Part shown: in pieces, positions 29,610-42,297 of the stretch
Layout: each line of letters starts with the position of its first letter
Numbering within the stretch: the stretch's first letter is position 1
Assembly (NCBI GenBank): GCA_023055505.1
Contig: JALIRH010000097.1
Location: forward strand, 124,001-188,000
DNA: 64,000 nucleotides
Reading direction: 5' to 3'
Source: Callipepla californica brunnescens
Taxonomy: Eukaryota > Chordata > Aves > Galliformes > Odontophoridae
Notes under the pieces: model-generated
The model's database searches: none
What the model saw: only the letters and a program-made list of their open reading frames with translations
What the model was told of the DNA's origin: nothing
Program-made: the position numbers and the translations under genes

Positions 29610-30037
29610 CATGTGTGTCAGTTCCTATAAGGAGCAACTGAAGGAACTAGGGCTGTTTAGTCTGGGGAAAAGGAAGCTGAGGGGAGACCTTACTGCTCTC
29701 TACAAATACCTGAAAGATGACTGCAGTGGGGTTGAGTGGGGTTGTACTCTTCTCACTGGTGACAGGAAGAGGGGAAATGGCCTCAAGTTGCACCAGGGTA
29801 AGTTTAGGTTGGATATCAGGAAACACTTCTTTGCAGAAAGGGTGGTTAAGCACTGGAATAGGCTCCCCAGGGAGGTGGTGGAGTCACCATCCCTGGATAT
29901 GTTCAAAATCAATCTGGATGTGGTGCTCAGGGACATGATTTAGCAGTGGGTTGTTTGATTTAGGGCAGTATGGTTTGGTTGCAGTTGAACTTGATGATCT
30001 TGAAGGTCTTTTCCAACCTGAGCGATTCTATGATTTC
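29610..30037 (+). mobile_element. CR1 LINE 3' fragment
   Basis: Plus-orientation CR1 landmarks: ggagcaactgaaggaactag, ctgaggggagacct, gttaagcactggaatagg, ending TTCTATGATTTC. The 132-codon frame across it is the diverged 3' coding end of CR1 ORF2, not a host gene. Confidence 0.9.
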
Positions 30038-30164
30038 TTAACCATACACATAATCAGCCACACAAATAACTGGACATGTAATTGTTTTTATTGTGACAGC
30101 ACTGAGAAACACTAAATTTGAGTGGATAAATTCCTGTAAAGGATTTTAAGACAGATTGGCAGAC
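30038..30164. other. Short non-coding spacer
   Basis: Nothing recognised between two CR1 copies. Confidence 0.4.
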
Positions 30165-30517
30165 ATCATGGCCTTCTAGTACTTGAAGAGAGCATATCAA
30201 CAGGAGGGGGAACAACTGGTTACATGGGTTGATAGTGGATGGACAAGGGGGAATGGTTCTACACTAAGACAGGGGAAATTTTAGCTAGATGTCAGGAGGA
30301 AGATTTTTCACTCAGTGGGTGGTGATACGCTGGAACAGGTTGTCCAGAGAGGTTGTAGATGCCCCATCCCTGGAGGCATTCAAGGCAAGGCTGGATGTGG
30401 CTCTGAGCAGCCTGCTCTAGTGGCTAGTGACCCTACCAATGGCAGGGGGTCTGAAACTAGATGTTCTTTGAGGTCCTTTTCAACCTAGACCATTCTAGGA
30501 TTCTATGATCCTATGAT
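30165..30517 (+). mobile_element. CR1 LINE 3' fragment, diverged
   Basis: Landmarks ctggaacaggttgtccagag, ccccatccctggaggcattc, and ending GATTCTATGATCCTATGAT. Shorter and more diverged than the neighbouring copy. Confidence 0.88.
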
Positions 30518-33500
30518 ATGCCCTACCATAGAAAGATGGAAAGCTGTTCATTCTTTATTCTGAAATCATTTCTATTCCTAGAGTAATTTTTCCCAGCTTC
30601 CCGTATTGGTTCTGTGGCAGCCTGTCCTGGTGTCACAAGAAGATGTCCACTTCAGTACACAGGTTACATCCTCCAAACCTGAAGTGAACAGATCTCTTGG
30701 AGGCAGCCAGCTTTAATGTCCTGCAAAAATGTGTTTGTGCATCAAGGAGAAATTAAATCTTCTTTTACTTAGCTACTAAATGACAGCACCTCATTCTGCC
30801 TGTGGTTCCCTGCTTGGGGAAGGGCTTACCACCTCTATTGGAGGCATGAATCTTGCCCTTGCCCAGGCCTGCTGGGGAGTAACATGTCACTCCTGGGCTG
30901 TCTTTCCTGTGTCACTTCCCAAGATGACCTCATTGTGCTGAGTGATACTTCTCTGCTGAAACCTTCAGCACACAGCTGTGAGGAGAGGACACTGTAGAGA
31001 TACAAACACTGAAGGAGTCAAAGCTGAACTTGCAAAGACACTCGAGCACTGTCTCCTCCTTCTGCTGGGAGCTGAAGGTTAGATTTCTATTACTTCCTTT
31101 TGCCTAAACAGCATTATTTACCAGGCTGTCATCTGGGCATTACCTGTGGCCTTATGAGACAAAGTTTTGTATTTCACAAGAGCTTTCCCCATTGTCCTGG
31201 CACACAGAGAACATGGAAATTATTAGCAAGGGATATTTTTTGCTGTGGTTTGCCATCAGAAAGTGGTGATTCAGTTGCACCCATTAAGGCAACACATTTT
31301 GTTAAGCACATCTTACAACATCGCAGGCAATTATAGAAAGACATTTTAGTGAAGTTGAATTTTTCACTTTGACATCTGTTTAATTACACAACACAGTGGA
31401 AAAGCTGGCTTTCATCATACTAGAACACATGAATGTTAAATTTCACATTTGAGTGCAATGTTAAAACTTAACCAGAGTGAATGACTTAGCAGTTCTGCTC
31501 CTGGAATCTGAATTCTCATTCTGATATGAGAGAAAACCAAATCTAAAAGTTTAGATTCTTTAGTTCTACACGCAAGGATCAAGTTAGCAGCTTTTTGTGC
31601 ATAGTTCTCATATTTTTCCTACTTAGCAGTCACACATTTTTGCAAGAACAATTTCACCCCTTTCCATACATGGAAGGAACGGGTATGTTTTTATCTTTTC
31701 GTTGTTTTAGGTCATTTGTTTGTTTTTGCATTCACTCCTTTGTGCTAACTGTTGTTTGAGGAAATAAAGCAATGCGTGGCAAAAATTGTTTAGATGACAA
31801 ACATTCCCTGTTTTCCAAGTTGTGTTGGTTGGTCAATAAAAAGTATGGAACTAAGATTTCCAGCAAGGATTACTCTCACGCACATGTCAAAGCCCAGGCT
31901 GAAGATGAAAAACTATAGAATAAACCCTTTGCTTTTGAGTTGTCATTCCAATTGTATGAAATTTGGAGGGGCAGACTATTACTGTTGTTTGTAAGGAGAA
32001 CGGCTAAGTTACAGCATAAGCTGCATGAAACAGCTGAGGTTGCAGACTCAGAGATGCTTTCTGCCTGTATTCCTGCATGAAACTAACAAAAGGGAAATCA
32101 GTATTTCTGTTTACCTGTTTTTAATGTCATTCCAGTTTTACTCATTTTATTCAAACTAAAGCACAATTTTCATCATGTTTTTCTGCTCACCTCTGCCCTT
32201 TTCAGTGCTGTGTGGTACCAAATCATGCACAAGCAAAAAGCCAGACCCTGACCTTATCACTGCTGCCTGTGTGAATGCACAACTGGGGCAACGATCATTT
32301 TTACGTTTAATGTTACTTTTTGCTGAAACATGCTGCGTTCCATTTATCCTTGGTGATACAAATCACAGTTTCTGCTTTTTCTTTTACTCCTGGATGCAAC
32401 TTTATCCGCTGATGAGTTAAAAAAAGACCCTACTAATTACACAAATTTCACCAATCTAGGTGTCACTTCTGAATCTAGTCTCAGAAGTTCCTAGAAGAGC
32501 AGTGAGATAGAAAGAGAACTAGTTTTACCCTCAGGGAACCAAGAGCACCCAACCCTCAGGAACAGCCTCTTTGTCTTGCTGCCCACAGCCCTGGTGCCAC
32601 TGGCATGCCATCAGGCTTCAGACAAAGCCTGCTTTCTGCTGAGCAGCATTTGCTGGACTTAGCCTGTGAAACTCAGCTCGGGCTTCAAAAGAGCAGTAAT
32701 GCAGAGCATTATGCAGAGTACACTCAGGAAAAAAGCACCAAGCTCTAGTGCCAAAGTAAAGGAGGAGAAGGAAATGTTTGGCAGCCCCTCAGCACCTGAA
32801 AAGAAGAAACACAGAATGGGCACACATAGAAGAAAGCAGTCTCTGTTGCAATGGTTATTGAAACCTGCTTGAAGCCTGCTAGCAAGAAGTGCAGACACTG
32901 CTGGATCCTTGCTCCATGGGTTGGATGAGGCTCAGACACATTTTGCTTTCCCCCAGGGCTGCTGATGGCAGCAATGTAGCCAAACAGCTGGATGTTCGTG
33001 TTTGTATCTGCCAACATAGAGGTACTATCTCAGCCATTCAGGCTGCAGCAATTTCTGCTGGCATCTAATATCAGTTAGTTAGTGTCATAAACAGTGTTTG
33101 TCTGTAAGACATAAATGTTCTGCAGTAAATCCCCAGGATTTGGCAGAACTGGACCAGAAGGAAGCTCTTGTATTAAATCTGAGCAGCTGCAAAGCATCAG
33201 TGTTTCTAGATCCCAGCCACACTGGCAAAATACTTGCCTCAATTTCTTTTAATGTCATCATGTTAATTCCTTCCCATGCTTTCCATAACACACCCTAAAC
33301 AACACACTGGCAAACAAATGCTTGAATGTGTGATGGGGAACATGCCTCTGATATTACCTTCTAGTCCTGAATGCTTGCTGATCTGCCAGTTGGCACTGCC
33401 CCAGCAACTGGTCCCAGAAAAAATCAGGTTAGGAACAGATACAGAGATAAAGTAAAATATGAGAAGAAAGAAACTATAACTTCTACGGTCTGCAATGGCA

Positions 33501-34649
33501 GAAATTGTTTCATGGTGAATAGAAGCATTGCCTCCTGTTTTTCCCTGCTCAGTCACCTATATATGTATGGTTTAGAATGAGAGGAGCATAAAGGACAAAA
33601 ATCACTCCAAAGAACTCATATTTCTGTTCCTAGCTCGGCCACAAGCTTCAAGGACAAGGCACCAGGAGAGGACTGCTCTGACTAGGGGTGGAAGATTTTT
33701 AAGCAGTACGTTGTGTCAGCACTCATTCCCCAGGAAAACAGAAGAGCCTAAAGAAAACAAAGGAATAAAAGCTTGATGCAGCTCTTCCCACCTCTTCTTC
33801 TGTTCCACCACCTCTTCTAACCAGACCTAGAGAGAGTAAAAATCTTTTGGCACAGGCTTCTGTCCCTAATTTTTGCTTGAGCCAAAGTTGCAGCACAGCA
33901 CTCAGGGATTAAACAGTCCATAAGAAATAGCCAATTCTATTGTACTGAAAATTATCTTTTTTTTTGCTTAGCTGGAAGGCGGATGGGCCACTCTGCCAAC
34001 TGTATCTTTTCACTGCCTTCTCTTTGCATGCAAGCAGTTTCGTGTTTTTGTTGTCATGGGGAATTCTTTGCTATGATGATCTTTTACCTAGCGTGAGAAG
34101 GGCCCGCGTATAACAACTTAATTGGGTGAGTCAGATTGATACACAAATCTAACCTGCATGTGAATTGAAAAGCACTAAGAATGATGGGTGAATTTACAGC
34201 TTCAGGAAATGTCTACATGCTTTTGGTTTGAGTGAGTTTCAGTGCAAACATGTGGTATGTAAATGTCTGGTTGCACAACCTGCTTCTCCATGCTGCTAAA
34301 ATCACATCCATTTGTTTGTGTAGAACAGTTGAACCTCAGAAACAAGCCTGCTGATGCTCCAAAAGCTGAGATCTGTGGGTGATCCAGTCAGTTAGAGAAT
34401 CCCAGAGCCTGTTTACTCTTCTCAAGTTGCAGCCTAGAGACAAAATAGGCTGGGTCAAAGCAGCAAGCTGTGGCCCTGGTTCCCTGCCAAAATGAATTTT
34501 CTCTTCACTGATGCAAACAATCTTGAGGTCAAAATCTTTGCACTGTCATGCTTTCCAGGTTAATAGGATTTTTTTTTCTGAGTATTCTGAGCATTCACTT
34601 CCGTTGCTAAAAAATAATAATAAAAAAAGTTTCCAATACCATCCCTCAA
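30518..34649. other. Non-coding DNA, no gene recognised
   Basis: About 4.1 kb without repeats I recognise, with only short chance reading frames and none bounded by convincing splice sites. It separates the ERV-C/CR1 cluster from the next CR1 pair. Confidence 0.5.
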
Positions 34650-35005
34650 AATCACAGAATCATAAAATGGTTTGTGAGACCTTAGACATCATCTAGATCC
34701 AACCACTTTGCTATAGACAGGAACACTTCTCACTAGCCCAGCATGCCCAAAGCCCCTTCCAGCCTGGTCTTGAACACCACCAGGCAGGAGGCATCCACAA
34801 CCTCTCTGGGCAACCTGTTCCAGTGTCTTACCACTCTCATGGCAAGAATCTCTTCCTATAACTAGTCTAAATCTACACTCTTACAGTTTAAAGCCCTAGT
34901 CCTGTCACTACCTGCCCTTATAAAAAGTCCCTCCCAAGCTTTCCTGGAAGGTCTGTAAAATATCTCCCTGCAGCCTTCTCTTCTCCAGCCTGAGAATGAG
35001 ACTGT
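34650..35005 (-). mobile_element. CR1 LINE 3' fragment
   Basis: Left end AATCACAGAATCATAAAATGG, then agccccttccagcctggtct, tccacaacctctctgggcaa and cttctctccagcctgagaa in minus orientation. Confidence 0.9.
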
Positions 35006-35139
35006 CTCAGACTGGGAAAAGTCCTTTTTTTCTCTTTCTACAATACAACATCTACAATCTTCTCAGTAGATTTTGAGAGAATCTGCCTCCAAACATACAT
35101 ACACTTGAGAAGAACCTCCTCCAAACGTATACAGACAGG

Positions 35140-36880
35140 GGTGGCAAGAACAAGAAAGGCTTTCTGAACCAGAAAAGGAAACTCCAGGAGGGCATACTCC
35201 CCCAGTGAGTGACACAGGCAAGTTGGTAACAACAGACAAGGAGAAGGCTGAGGTACTCAACAACTTTTTTTTTCTTTTTTTTTTGCCTCAGACTTCTCTG
35301 TTAACTACTCATACACATTCCTCAAAAGATTGGTTTGGAAGGAGAGGACTGGGGAAGCCACATCCCTCTTGCTCTGAGCAAGGTTGCTTTCATGACCACC
35401 TGAGGAACCTGAACATCTACCAGTCTATGGTTCCTGATGGGAGCATCCCAGAGTCCTGAGGGTGATGTAGTCACCAAGGCTTTCTCGATATTTGAAAAGT
35501 CATGGCAATCAGGTGAAGTCCCTGGTGACTGGAAAAAAGGCAGTATCATATCCATCTTTAAGAAAGGTAAAAAGGATGACCTTGGAAACTATCAACCTGT
35601 CAGTCTCACTTCTGTGCCAGGAAAGATCATGGAACAGATCCTACTGGAAGTGATAGGCACATGGAAAGCATGGAGGTGAATCAGAAGAGCCAGCCAAGTA
35701 GCCTTCTATGATAGTGTAACTGCAGTAATAGACAAGAAAAGAGCCAATGATGTCATCTAACTTTATTACAGTAAGACTCTTGACTCAGTACCCCCAACAT
35801 CCTTCTCTCCAAATTGAAGATATGGATTTGATGTGTGGGCTGTCTAACAGATGAAGAACTGGCTGTAGGATGAAGTCCAGAGAGTGATGGTCAATGGCTG
35901 CATGTCTGGATGGAGATCAGTGACGAGTGGTGTTCCCCAGCAGACAGTGCTGGGACCAATACTTTTTAATATCTTCACCAATTACATTGACAGTGGAGTG
36001 GAGTGCACCTTCAGTGACTTTACAGATGAAACCAAACTATGGAATGCAGTCAACATGCCCAAGTGATGGGATGCCGTCCAGAGAGACCTAGACAGACTGA
36101 GCAGTAGGCCCAGGAGAACCTCATGAAGTTCAATAAAGCCAAGTGAAAGGTCTTGCAACTGGGTTGTGGCAACCCCCCCTAATGGTACAAGTTGGGGGAT
36201 GAAAGGATGGAGAACTGCCCTGCCAAAAAGACCTGGGGTACTGGTGGATGGCAGCTGGACATGAGCCAGCACTGTGCCCTTACAGCTCAGAAAGCCAATC
36301 ATATCCTGGGCTGCATCAAAAGCAGCGTGGCCAGCAGGGTGAGAGTGGTGATCCTGCCCCTCTGCTCTGTACTGGTGAGACCCCCACCTGGAGCACTGTG
36401 TCCAGATGTGCTCAGTATAGGAGAGCTGTGGACCTGTTGGAGTGTGTCCAGTGGAGGGCCACAAAACTGATGCCAGGGATGGAACACCTCTCGTATGAGG
36501 ACAGGCTGAGAGAGCTGGGGCTCTTCAGCCTGGAGAAGGCTGCGAGGTGACCTGTTAGCAGCCAATCAGTACCTAAAGGGGAGCTACAGGAAAAAAAAGG
36601 GACAGAATCTTTAGCAGGGTCTGTGGTGATAGAACAAGGGGAAATGGCTTAAGATGGGAGATTTAGATCGGATATAAGAAAAACGTCTTATACAGTGATG
36701 GTGGTGAGGCACTTGAACAGGTTGCCCAGAGATGTGGTGGGTGCCCTGTACCTGGAGACTTTCAAGAATAGGCTGGACCACACTCTGAGCACCTGATCTA
36801 GTTGTGGATGCTCCTGTTCATTGCAGGGGAGATGGACAAGATGGACCCTTGAAGGTCCCTTCCAGATATCACAAGGCTAA
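35140..36880 (+). mobile_element. Longer CR1 LINE fragment with RT remnants
   Basis: About 1.7 kb in plus orientation. It encodes broken CR1 ORF2 pieces: a [20 protein letters not shown] block (RT finger region, 35530-35590), a GVPQ..LGP.LFNIF block (35930-35970), and a FTDETKL block where the RT catalytic FADD would be (36020-36040; the first catalytic Asp position is changed). It then runs through the C-terminal region and 3' UTR, and the octamer end is lost. Multiple stops; inactive. It lies head to head with the minus-strand CR1 to its left. Confidence 0.88.
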
Positions 36881-37848
36881 AACAGATAAAGAAGGGTGAA
36901 GAGAAGGAAGGAGAAGTGGGAAACAACTAAACTTTTAGGCTAAACAAAAAGTTGTGTATGTTCTCGGCTTCACATCACTTGTCAGAAGTGTAAAGGCTTT
37001 GTACGGTTAATTTTTTCACTTCTATTGCCCTTTGCCATAATCTTTAATGCACTGGGTAAGACTAGAAGTCTTATCTGTCTGCTGTACCAATTGACCTGAA
37101 ACAGGTTTCAATCTGTAAATTGTGCATCATACCACAGTGAATTTTTCTTCATAAAGTTTATGGGCATAAAATTGAGAAGTTTTATTGAGACCGATGTGAA
37201 ATTACATTTAGGAACTTGGCTGCAAGTTTCTGGGGAGTCAAAGACACTTCAAATGCTTGAAAATGTTGGAACGAGGTTTTGTTCTGATGACTGAGTTCAG
37301 CAGAGGCAGAGAAACCCCTACCATTGCAGGTAGACAATGCTCCCCAGTGAGAAAACAATGGCCTTGTGTTTGTGAAGTACCTACAGGTGAGGGTGCTCTC
37401 AGCTTGCTATTTGATCTGAACAGGCTTGGATGAATAAACACATTACCTTTTCCCTGCTTTTTCAGGAATCTGAGATTAAAGATAGCAGAAATGCAGCACT
37501 GAAGCCTGTGCACATAACAGCACAAAGTATCTGTCATTGTGGTGGTAGCAGAACACAACACACTAGGAACAGAAAATGACTGACGTGCTGTTGTCACACA
37601 TGGGACTGCTCAAGGAAGTTGCGCTTTTAACATTCTAACTGGAAAAAAAAAAAAAAAGTTAACAAGCAAAGCCTTGAATATCCTGAATGTGAGCTGTCCC
37701 AAGAGCTTCCAGATACAGAGCCAGTCCACAACCCTTCACCAAAGGGTAAAGTGAAAGTATCACATAAATGACCAAAGTCAAAATAGCAGGTGCCAAATAC
37801 AGTTACTTTTTGTCTGAAAACACTGCAATAACATAAACTGTATAGCAC
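36881..37848. other. Non-coding DNA, no gene recognised
   Basis: About 1 kb without recognisable coding or repeat structure, apart from a poly-A tract at 37643-37657. Confidence 0.45.
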
Positions 37849-38092
37849 TGTAAATGGTTTACAGACTGTTTCGGCTCAGTTCCATGATGACCGGGGCACG
37901 GGACCCATGGACCCATGGTCCGGGAAAGGGGAAGGGGGAAAGGGAAAAAGGAAAAGGGAGATGAGCCCAAAATCAAAACAGTGGCAACGATCTGACGAGG
38001 AAAGCTAATTTACTAAAGAAGATACCAGAATGCAAAACAACACAATGTAATACAATATAATTGGAATTGAAGATAATAAATAAAACGAGCCA
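37849..38092 (-). repeat. ERV-D truncated 3' LTR
   Basis: Matches the first 245 or so bases (plus-strand order) of the ERV-D 5' LTR: GTTTACAG, CAGTTCC.TGA.GACC.GGG, GGGAAAGGGGAAGGGG, AACAGTGGCAACGATCTGA, CTAATTTACTAAA. It breaks off after aataaaacgagcc, where gag sequence begins. Confidence 0.85.
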
Positions 38093-40060
38093 GCTCTCCA
38101 TTCTGTACAGTATTTCAGTTACTTCTGCAGTAATTGAAACAAAAGCTCGTGGAGGGGTTAGATGTAACTCAATGTCTTTAAGTTTACTAATCAGTTCATT
38201 TATAAGGGGTCTTCTTTCCATACATTCTCCCATAAATTGCTGCTAATGTACAGGCATACCTTTCTGGTGCAGTCCTTGTGAATATATGCCATGTATTTGG
38301 TGTACACCCGATTCTCTCAGGATCATGTTCTTGGTCTGGTTTGCCATGATTGAATCCGGGGTCATGTAATTTCCACCATAGCATATTCTCTCAAATAATG
38401 GGTGCCTCTTTCCATAGCAGTCCATTTCTTTTTCTCAGGCATCAGATCATTTTCAAAGAGGTATTTTTCTTTTATGGCTATCAGCATTCGCTTCCAGAGA
38501 GTGAAGGGTCTATCCTGGCATGTACTAATGCCTCTGTCAATGGCAGAGTCCCTGGCAATGCTACTGAATTGGCGAGCTTCTCTACTCTACCATCTAGCCA
38601 CACACAGTTGGCCCCATTGTCCCAACAGTGAAGTAACCAGGTGACAATAGGTTTATTCAGATGGTGTGAAAATTCTTTTCTGAAACCTCAAAATTCATTC
38701 ACTTTCAGAGGTTGAGTAATAATGGTGACAATGTCTTTCTCACCTCTTACTCTTTCAGGACTTGTTGCCTTCCTAGGTGTTGGTGACCGTGATCTTACTG
38801 GGGATCTCAGCTCTCCCTCTGGAAACCCTGGAACTTGGAGCCCCTCCTTTTGACCTCTTTCCCTCTCTTTTCTCTTGCAGTGTCTGCTTCCTCTACTTTC
38901 TCCTTCTCCTCTTTCTTCTTTTCTAAGGGAGTTGAGATTCTTTTCGTTTTCCTTCCTCTTACAGGGGCAACTGACTCTTACTGGTGCCTCCTGAGGTTGA
39001 TCAGGTAGGTCAGTTTCAATGCTCATTCTCTAATTCAGCTTGGAGTCTGTCTCGTTCAGCTAGGTGGAAATCTAGTCCAGCTTGGAGCATGGCATAATGA
39101 GGCTGAACATGGAATCGTTCAGTTTGGAAACTGAGTACTGTGAACTTATAGGCATCTCACTCAGTTCTGAGGGAGTCCTGTTCAGACTGGAAGATGTCTT
39201 GCTCAGACTGGAGGAAGTCTCGCTCGGCCTGGAGAGTGTCTAGATTGGACTGGAGGGTGTCTCACTCAGTTTGGAGGAAGTCCCGTTCAGACTGGAGGGC
39301 ATCTTGCTGAGACTGGAGGGCATCTCTCTTGAACAGAACAGTGTCTCGCTTGGCCTAGAGACTGTCTAAATTGGACTGGAGAATCTGTGAGCTGCAAGTC
39401 TCTTTCTGGATCTGGAGTCTGTCCCTTTCAGCTCGAAGACTCTCACTCTATTTCAGAGAGTCTGTGCCTCTCTGGAATACTATTGAATAAGGTCTGATTG
39501 GCATAAGCCAGTCCCCAAATAATTTGAGCCTCCACAGATCTGTCTGACCCAGAACATTCCTGGATCTTGCAGGTATTCAGAAGAAAAGTTCCATGACACC
39601 ACTGATCATCATTTCTCTAAAGTCTCTCCCAAGTCCCTCCAAACTCCCTTCCAGTCAGTATTCTCTGGCTCTGGGGAAGGCTTTCTCAAAATATTATAAA
39701 TACAGATACTGATGAGGATGTACATCCAGGGAGACTGACACCATGATCATAGAAGAGCATGCAAAAAATGCATACTGAATTCAAAGGAGTGACCAGGAGA
39801 CTGTTTAAAAATCCCAAGTTCTGTAGAATTAGCAACTCCATCTGGAGTTGCTCCCTCTGGAACTGAATGCAACACTGTATACAAAAGCTAGGTATGTATT
39901 TCCATCAGTGTTTTTAGTTTATCACGTTGACACCAAGCTCCATGGATCAGACTAGCAAACTTAATCCCAGTACGTTTTGAGCATTAAAAGGGAAGAAAAC
40001 AATGAAATGTGGTCCCTTTAAGAGCAGTTTTAAAAGAGAAAGCATTTTTTTTTTCTCTTT
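38093..40060 (-). pseudogene. gag: ERV-D gag pseudogene with coiled-coil expansion
   Basis: Read right to left: a hydrophobic N terminus (MLSLLKLLLKG..F.VFF near 40050-39960) matching the ERV-A Gag start; a heptad-repeat coiled coil (39440-39165); a DQPQEAPV.V and charged linker (39026-38688; TPRKA); and capsid-like blocks matching ERV-A (HDPERI.CTPN, TAPERYACTL at 38330-38230; PPRAFVSI at 38150-38120). Several in-frame stops and frameshifts show it is dead. The heptad expansion has no counterpart in the ERV-A Gag. Confidence 0.8.
39165..39440 (-). repeat. 21-bp minisatellite coding for coiled-coil heptads in ERV-D gag
   Basis: In sense, units of the form GAC-NNN-CTC-CAG-TCT-GAN-NNN repeat every 21 bp, about eight clear units and several decayed ones, and translate as D.LQSE. 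heptads (DALQSQQ, DALQSER, DFLQTE...). On the plus strand the landmark CAGACTGGA recurs at 21- and 42-bp steps (for example 39192, 39213). Two or three units carry TGA or TAG. Confidence 0.82.
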
Positions 40061-40234
40061 TCTAAAACAAGCTGGCAGCACCCAAAACAGTTTACAAATA
40101 TCCCAGAAAAACTGGCAGTATGCCTGGACTTCAAGGCCCTGTTTTAAGTACAGCACCTGCAGTACAGATAAGCTTCCTAACAAGAGAGAGATTCACTCTA
40201 AAAGTATGACTCTACCCACCCAAGGCAGCTAACA
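40061..40234 (-). other. ERV-D 5' leader
   Basis: Corresponds to the ERV-A leader (shared acagataagctt, agagattcactctaaaag blocks). Non-coding. Confidence 0.65.
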
Positions 40235-40252
40235 CCCCCATGTTGGGCGCCA
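40235..40252 (-). promoter_or_regulatory. ERV-D primer binding site, tRNA-Lys(1,2) type
   Basis: Sense TGGCGCCCAACATGGGGG differs by one base from the ERV-A PBS (G to A) and is followed by the same TTTTT spacer next to the LTR. Confidence 0.8.
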
Positions 40253-40257
40253 AAAAA

Positions 40258-40792
40258 CGTCAACAGTTTACAGGCGGGTTTGGCCCAGTTCCGTGACGAC
40301 CAGGGTGGGGGACTCATGGACCCACGGCCCGGGAAAGGGGAAGGGGGAAAGGGAAAAGGGAGATGGGCCCCAAAACAAAACAGCGGCAACAATCTGAGGA
40401 GGAAAGCTGATTTACTAAATAAGACATCAGAATGCAAAATAACACAATGTAATACAATATATTTGGAATTGAAGCTAATAAATCAAGTAAAATGAGCAAG
40501 AGAGTGTCCAATAAAACTGAAGGCCTTAAGCCAAACACTGAAGGTGAGATGGCCTTCAGGGAAGAGCCTGTGTCTTGTGACACACAAACCGCTTTTTCAC
40601 TTTCCCTCTGAGCGGAAACACGTAAAAATGCAAAGCATAACACAGTCCTCTGGGGAATGCAGTTCTTCTCTTCTGAGACAGATCAGAACTATCAATGATC
40701 CACGGAGCTGGAGCATTAACTCTTTAACTGCAAATGCGTTACATGATGTTATGATGTGGAATACCAATAATGAAAATCATAAAACCATGACA
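40258..40792 (-). repeat. ERV-D 5' LTR
   Basis: Sense TGTCATGGTTTTATG start; end mutated from TGACA to TTGACG. Contains the decayed ACTGCATTCCCCAG motif (40647-40666) and the GCGGAAACACGT/CGCTCAGAGGG block of the lineage. It lacks the GA repeat of ERV-A. Confidence 0.87.
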
Positions 40793-42297
40793 AACGCATA
40801 ATAAAACACTGCCATAAAACAGAAAGTACAAAGTACAAAACACAAAAGTTATCAAGTTAACAAAAGGAAAAAAATACAAAGGAAATATTACAATAAAATC
40901 ATGGTACCAGTTTCTTCCTGTACTGAAAAATTTACTGACAAATGTTTAAATTATGCAGCACTAAGACAAGTTACTTTTATTTATGTTCTTGATTTTAAAC
41001 ATGCACTAACTCAAACAGAAACAAAACCTATTAATCAATGCAGAAAATGTTATTAATCACAAAGCACCACAGGTAGATTTAAGGAGGGGTGATGCAGTAT
41101 CTACTACACATTATAATTACTTCCCTTCTCACAGGCTTAGAAATTTTTGCAATTAAAAAATATCTTAGTTATTCACAATAAAATGAGCAGTCACTGAATT
41201 AGCACAAGTTTTGATAAATGAGTGGTTACTGTAAAAGTTGTTTCCCCAGGAAATTATCAAATACGATCAGACCTGCTTCAATAGTCTTTACTCAAAGTGA
41301 CACTATTCCTTGTGACCATTTCCTCTGTATCTGACAGGATAATGAAGGCCCTCTCGGAAAGATAAGAGGGTCTGTTAGTGTCAACTGAAATCTTGAGGGC
41401 AAAATCTCCCTTACAGCTCTTGCAAGGAAACAGTTGTGCTTTCTGACCACACATCTGCAAATAACTCCAACTGCGTGCCTTGTTTTCACTACAGTGGAAT
41501 TCCTAGGGAAGAGTACTTTTCTTATCCATCTGCTGCTGGTCAAGCAATTCACAGCATAGCTGAGGATGGTTTTTATTCAGATCTCTACAAATATCTTCGC
41601 TGATCCTCAGAGACAGTAAGTCTACCTTCAGCTACACTGTTCAGTCCCTGCCACTCTCTCCAAACTTCACAGCAGAACAGCTGACAATTACTGGGACTGC
41701 CAGGTCATCTGCTGAGCATTAATCCCACAAAATTAAAGAAATACAAACATAAGCCAGCCAAGCACTCAAATGTGCAGCTCTCACATCTTGCACCCATATG
41801 TGTCACCCAGTGGCCCCATCAGCTCCTCCTTCTCTTTTTCTATGTTACATAGAAGCTGATAACATTATTTCAAAGGAAGCTGGAAGCGTTCCAAGTGCGA
41901 CTGCACTTTTCTCTATATTTACTTTTTAATTACAATTACTATAAAGACTTTAATCACTGTTTCAGATGGTTCTAAAATAATCTGTGTCTAACTTTCAGTC
42001 CTTCATTATTCAAAGTACTAAAAACAGACTTCAAAACACAGCCCTCAGCAGATTAACTACTTCACATTCCTACCTAAGAACATTTTATTTATCCCTAGTA
42101 AACATTGCCACTGTTCCCTTGCAGAAATGTTATGCTTTTAATCATGACCAAATGCAAAATCATTTCTAATTTATCAGGAAGTATTTTGTGTAGAAATATG
42201 TGAACTAAAAGCTACTTAACACACAGGTGCTACCAGATAAAAAAACTCAGGCAGTAACTTTGTGGAACAAAAGAGAAAAAGTAAATCTAAAAAGCTG
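40793..42297. other. Non-coding DNA 3' of PLA2G4A
   Basis: About 1.5 kb, AT-rich, with no gene recognised. It may include the downstream end of the longest PLA2G4A transcripts. Confidence 0.45.

Larger units (their letters stand above)
37849..40792 (-). mobile_element. ERV-D: old, internally deleted relative of ERV-A
   Basis: A 2.9-kb minus-strand remnant: a 5' LTR (40258-40792), a Lys-type PBS, a decayed gag, then directly a truncated 3' LTR (37849-38092). Pol, the polypurine tract and the upstream half of the 3' LTR are gone, as if one deletion joined the gag 3' end to U5. Gag and LTR blocks align with ERV-A but with many substitutions and stops. The LTR resembles the solo LTR at 21727-22291 more than ERV-A. 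No clean target duplication could be read (AGCAC left, AACGC right). Confidence 0.85.

Noticed and set aside
29545..29943. 132-codon plus-strand frame
   Set aside because: CR1 ORF2 C-terminal sequence preceded by unrelated DNA.
38350..38644. Plus-strand frames of 80-93 codons over ERV-D
   Set aside because: Antisense shadows of the decayed ERV-D gag, which aligns with ERV-A gag on the minus strand.
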